From positions 1 through 7,102 of the forward strand of contig CAUBGU010000070.1 in NCBI GenBank assembly GCA_958435545.1: a stretch of 7,102 bases of DNA, in the 5' to 3' direction. Position 1 is the first letter of the stretch, and every line of letters starts with the position of its first letter. Position numbers and translations under genes: made by a program. The DNA comes from an uncultured Collinsella sp. (GTDB lineage Bacteria; Actinomycetota; Coriobacteriia; Coriobacteriales; Coriobacteriaceae). The notes under the pieces were generated by a model. The model did not search any database. It was given only the letters and a program-made list of their open reading frames with translations, and was not told the origin of the DNA. Below are positions 5,079 to 7,102 of this stretch, piece by piece.

Positions 5079-6362
5079 ATGCTTGATATCAAGTTTGTTC
5101 GCGAGAACCCCGATGCCATCGATACCGCCATGGCAAATCGCCAGACGTCTTGGGATCGCGAGAAGTTCTTTGAGCTCGACGACGAGCGCCGTGCCGTCAT
5201 CACCGAGGTCGAGGAGCTCCAGGCCACGCGTAACGCCGAGTCCAAGAAGATTGGCGCCCTGATGAAGGAGGGCAAGAAGGACGAGGCCGAGGCCGCCAAG
5301 GAGGCCGTGCGCTCCGTCAACGAGAAGATCGACGGTCTGGCCGAGCGCCGTACCGCTCTCGAGCAGGAGCAGTACGACTTCATGTCTCACCTACCCAACA
5401 TTCCGTGCGAGGCTACCCCGTACGGTAAGGACGAGGACGAGAACATCGAGCGTCGCCGCTGGGGCACCCCGCGCGAGTTCGACTTCGACTTTAAGCCGCA
5501 CTGGGATCTGGGCACCGATCTGGACATCCTCGACTTCGAGCGTGGCAACAAGCTCTCCGGCAGCCGCTTCACCGTTCTCGGTGGCGCCGGTGCCCGCCTG
5601 GAGCGCGCTCTGATTAACTTCTTCCTGGACACGCATACGAGCCGTGGCTTCAAGGAGTGGTGGCCGCCCATCGTCGTCAAGCGTCAGACCATGTTCGGTA
5701 CGGGCCAGCTGCCCAAGTTCGAGGACGACGCCTATCACGTCTCGGGCGATAACTTCCTGATCCCCACCGCCGAGGTCGTGCTTACCAACCTGCACGCCGG
5801 CGAGGTCCTCGACGCCGACACCCTGCCGCGCCGCTACACTGCCTTCACCCCCTGCTTTCGTGAGGAGGCTGGCTCCGCCGGTCGCGACACCCGCGGCATC
5901 ATTCGCCAGCACGAGTTCGACAAAGTTGAGATGGTCAAGTTTGCCAAGCCGGAGGAGTCCGACGAGGAGCTCGAGAGCATGACCGCCGAGGCCGAGTACC
6001 TGCTGCAGCAGCTGGGCCTGCCGTATCGCGTGATTAGCCTGTGCACCGGCGACCTGGGCTTCTCTGCCCGTCAGACCTACGACGTCGAGGTTTGGCTGCC
6101 GAGCTACAACGCCTACAAGGAGATCAGCTCCTGCTCCAATTGCGGCGACTTCCAGGCCCGTCGTGCCAACATCAAGTATCGCGACCCCGAGAACTTCAAG
6201 GGTTCGCGCTACCTGCACACCCTTAACGGTTCCGGCCTGCCGGCTGGTCGTACCATGGCTGCTATTCTGGAGAACTACCAGAACGCCGACGGCACCATCA
6301 CGATTCCCGAGGTTTTGCGTCCCTACATGGGCGGCCTCGAGAAGATCGAGCCGGTCGCGTAA
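5079..6362 (+). CDS. serS: Seryl-tRNA synthetase
   Basis: Charges tRNA-Ser (and tRNA-Sec where present) with serine using ATP; a cytoplasmic class II synthetase working as a dimer. The 427-aa protein has the usual N-terminal [11 protein letters not shown] followed by the charged coiled-coil arm that grips the tRNA variable arm (about 28-105). The catalytic core has the serine-recognising TAE (230-232), class II motif 2 from [14 protein letters not shown] (260-273) to RQHEFDKVE (276-284), the [15 protein letters not shown] segment (348-362) and motif 3 [19 protein letters not shown] (383-401). Length matches bacterial SerRS (about 425-430). The start is ATG 5079, with GGAGG at 5069-5073 five bases upstream. 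The in-frame ATG at 5052 precedes the ribosome site and would add nine unconserved residues. Codon choice is strongly biased (CGT/CGC, AAG, GAC, CTG), consistent with high expression. It has its own promoter and terminator. Confidence 0.98.
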   Translation: MLDIKFVRENPDAIDTAMANRQTSWDREKFFELDDERRAVITEVEELQATRNAESKKIGALMKEGKKDEAEAAKEAVRSVNEKIDGLAERRTALEQEQYDFMSHLPNIPCEATPYGKDEDENIERRRWGTPREFDFDFKPHWDLGTDLDILDFERGNKLSGSRFTVLGGAGARLERALINFFLDTHTSRGFKEWWPPIVVKRQTMFGTGQLPKFEDDAYHVSGDNFLIPTAEVVLTNLHAGEVLDADTLPRRYTAFTPCFREEAGSAGRDTRGIIRQHEFDKVEMVKFAKPEESDEELESMTAEAEYLLQQLGLPYRVISLCTGDLGFSARQTYDVEVWLPSYNAYKEISSCSNCGDFQARRANIKYRDPENFKGSRYLHTLNGSGLPAGRTMAAILENYQNADGTITIPEVLRPYMGGLEKIEPVA

Positions 6363-6385
6363 CTTGCCTGCATAGGGGATATGCA

Positions 6386-6413
6386 AGGGCGCTCCTTCGG
6401 GGGCGCCCTATTT
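6386..6413 (+). terminator. serS terminator with UUCG tetraloop
   Basis: AGGGCGCTCC (6386-6395) pairs with GGGGCGCCCT (6400-6409; one T-G wobble) around TTCG, the very stable cUUCGg loop. The T-tract is short (ATTT). A smaller hairpin TGCATA/TATGCA (6369-6374 with 6380-6385) abuts it on the 5' side and may stack on it. Confidence 0.8.
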
Positions 6414-6462
6414 CGTGCGCAGGTCCATACCATGCCGTGCGGACAGCTCAATAGAAAACACA

Positions 6463-6476
6463 CGAACAACTGTTCT
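6463..6476. promoter_or_regulatory. Candidate LexA (DinR-type) SOS box
   Basis: CGAACAACTGTTCT contains GAAC-N4-GTTC (6464-6475), the half-sites and spacing of the LexA operator in Bacillus and actinobacteria (consensus CGAAC-N4-GTTCG). The outer G of the right half is T here. It ends where the presumed -35 region of the downstream gene begins, where a repressor would block RNA polymerase. The match is from recalled consensus; a chance occurrence is possible. Confidence 0.5.
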
Positions 6477-6502
6477 GTATACAGCCATCTACCTGCTATG
6501 CT
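6473..6502 (+). promoter_or_regulatory. Extended -10 promoter of the 125-aa unknown gene
   Basis: TGC-TATGCT (6494-6502) is an extended -10 element. TTCTGT (6473-6478) is a weak -35 with an 18-base spacer. The predicted start is near 6509, about 27 bases before the gene. The perfect 10-nt palindrome CTGTATACAG (6475-6484) falls inside the spacer and overlaps the end of the SOS-like box. Confidence 0.55.
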
Positions 6503-6535
6503 TTTGCTAAATAAGAGCGAGAGAAAGGGGACGCG

Positions 6536-6913
6536 ATGGAGCTGTTTGATGATCGGGTGGTTTTGTTTGAGAGCGACGAGGGCGGGGAGTACCTGCTTGT
6601 AACGTGTGAGCCGTCTGGCATGGGCGGCCTGGTGGTTCGGCAGACGAGTGAGGGTCCGTTGACACAATGGTGCTTTGAGGAGTCGCCGCATGTGGTCGAG
6701 ACGTTTGTGGCGCACGAGGGGCTTGTGGCGCTGGAGCAATTCTATGGAGTTGGGACTTCCAACCAGGTCGCGCGCATGCTGAGTATCTCGTTTGCCGATT
6801 ATGATTGTGCCCAGCGGGTGAGATCGCTCCTGAGGGAACTTGATGCCAAGTTCGACGTGATCGAAAAGCCAATCGATCGTACGGGGAACAGCGGTATATG
6901 CGGAGCAGCATGA
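6536..6913 (+). CDS. 125-aa protein of unknown function
   Basis: I do not recognise this protein. It starts MELFDDRVVLFESDEGGEYLL and looks like a small soluble domain: a probable beta-rich first half (about 7-48) followed by helical segments (about 51-70, 75-84 and 88-104), ending in a loose tail with GNSGICGAA. It has four scattered cysteines (24, 46, 91, 122), no membrane segment, no signal peptide and no obvious catalytic motif. AAGGGG (6525-6530) lies five bases before ATG 6536, supporting the start. Codon use (many GTG, TTT, GGG, AGC) is less biased than in serS, as expected of a weakly expressed gene. It stands alone between the serS terminator and tRNA-Arg. The promoter overlaps a possible SOS box, hinting at DNA-damage control, but the protein itself gives no support for a repair role. 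Confidence 0.75.
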   Translation: MELFDDRVVLFESDEGGEYLLVTCEPSGMGGLVVRQTSEGPLTQWCFEESPHVVETFVAHEGLVALEQFYGVGTSNQVARMLSISFADYDCAQRVRSLLRELDAKFDVIEKPIDRTGNSGICGAA

Positions 6914-6949
6914 CAAAACTGCGTTTCACAAAAAAGTTTGAGATTGAGC

Positions 6950-6979
6950 TTGACTCCAATAAGCTAAAGTGGTTTTATA
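6950..6979 (+). promoter_or_regulatory. Promoter of tRNA-Arg
   Basis: TTGACT (6950-6955) is a near-consensus -35. The AT-rich stretch GGTTTTATATG provides the -10; TTTATA (6974-6979) gives an 18-base spacer, and the alternative TATATG (6976-6981) gives 20. Transcription would start a few bases before the tRNA at 6991. Confidence 0.55.
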
Positions 6980-6990
6980 TGTCTTGCGCT

Positions 6991-7067
6991 GCGGCGTTAC
7001 CTCAGCTGGATAGAGGGTCTGACTACGAATCAGAACGTCATAGGTTCGAATCCTATACGCCGCACCA
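6991..7067 (+). tRNA. tRNA-Arg (anticodon ACG)
   Basis: A 77-nt tRNA with encoded CCA. The acceptor arm GCGGCGT (6991-6997) pairs with ACGCCGC (7057-7063), with discriminator A7064 and CCA at 7065-7067. The anticodon stem TCTGA/TCAGA encloses CTACGAA, with anticodon ACG at 7025-7027. A34 is normally edited to inosine by TadA so the tRNA reads CGU, CGC and CGA. The T-arm ATAGG-TTCGAAT-CCTAT is perfect. Confidence 0.97.
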
Positions 7068-7077
7068 ATCGAACTTG

Positions 7078-7102
7078 AAGCCTCCGGCAACGGGGGCTTT
7101 TC
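7078..7102 (+). terminator. Terminator of tRNA-Arg (runs to the window edge)
   Basis: AAGCCTCCG (7078-7086) pairs with CGGGGGCTT (7091-7099; one T-G wobble) around a GCAA tetraloop. A T-tract begins at 7098 and the window ends at 7102, so its full length cannot be seen. Confidence 0.8.

Noticed and set aside
5391..6386. A 331-codon minus-strand frame opposite serS.
   Set aside because: It is a shadow of the biased codons of serS; the peptide resembles no protein family and begins in the serS terminator region.
6910..7102. An open frame from an ATG overlapping the stop of the 125-aa gene that stays open to the window edge, beginning MTKLRFTKKF.
   Set aside because: It runs straight through tRNA-Arg and its terminator, has no ribosome site, and the tRNA promoter lies inside it. 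The openness is chance.

Overview
The window reads as a stretch of ordinary bacterial chromosome from a GC-rich, Gram-positive-like organism. I infer a member of the Coriobacteriia, Collinsella-like. This rests on overall impression (GC-ending codons, strong Shine-Dalgarno sites, gene-end hairpins, a small one-pass membrane protein beside serS) and not on a marker I can prove from sequence alone. No integrase, transposase, phage gene, CRISPR array or toxin-antitoxin pair is visible.

Layout from left to right. A terminator hairpin closes an unseen upstream gene (23-56). It is followed by a translationally coupled pair, rsmA (16S rRNA A1518/A1519 dimethyltransferase) and a TatD-family metal-dependent hydrolase. 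A tRNA-Leu(CAG) with its own promoter and terminator follows. Next is a 352-base gene-free stretch (2025-2376) containing a 32-nt inverted repeat around a 159-nt spacer, with several TTTGACC motifs. A second co-directional cluster carries an SPFH/band-7 membrane protein, rlmH (23S rRNA pseudouridine-1915 methyltransferase) and proC (pyrroline-5-carboxylate reductase). A 129-nt nested palindrome (4652-4780) separates proC from a convergent 57-codon membrane protein gene on the minus strand. That small gene is divergent from serS (seryl-tRNA synthetase), and the two probably share a promoter region centred on a palindromic -10 element. serS ends in a UUCG-capped hairpin. A 125-aa protein of unknown function follows; an SOS-box-like palindrome (GAAC-N4-GTTC) sits in its promoter region. 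The window closes with tRNA-Arg(ACG) and its terminator.

Functionally the theme is translation: two rRNA methyltransferases, one aminoacyl-tRNA synthetase and two tRNAs, with proline synthesis, a TatD nuclease-like enzyme and a membrane-organising SPFH protein interleaved. I do not see a new multi-gene system. The parts worth a second look lie between genes: two repeat- or MITE-like palindromic elements, a possible LexA-controlled unknown gene, and the serS divergent promoter with its unannotated small membrane protein.
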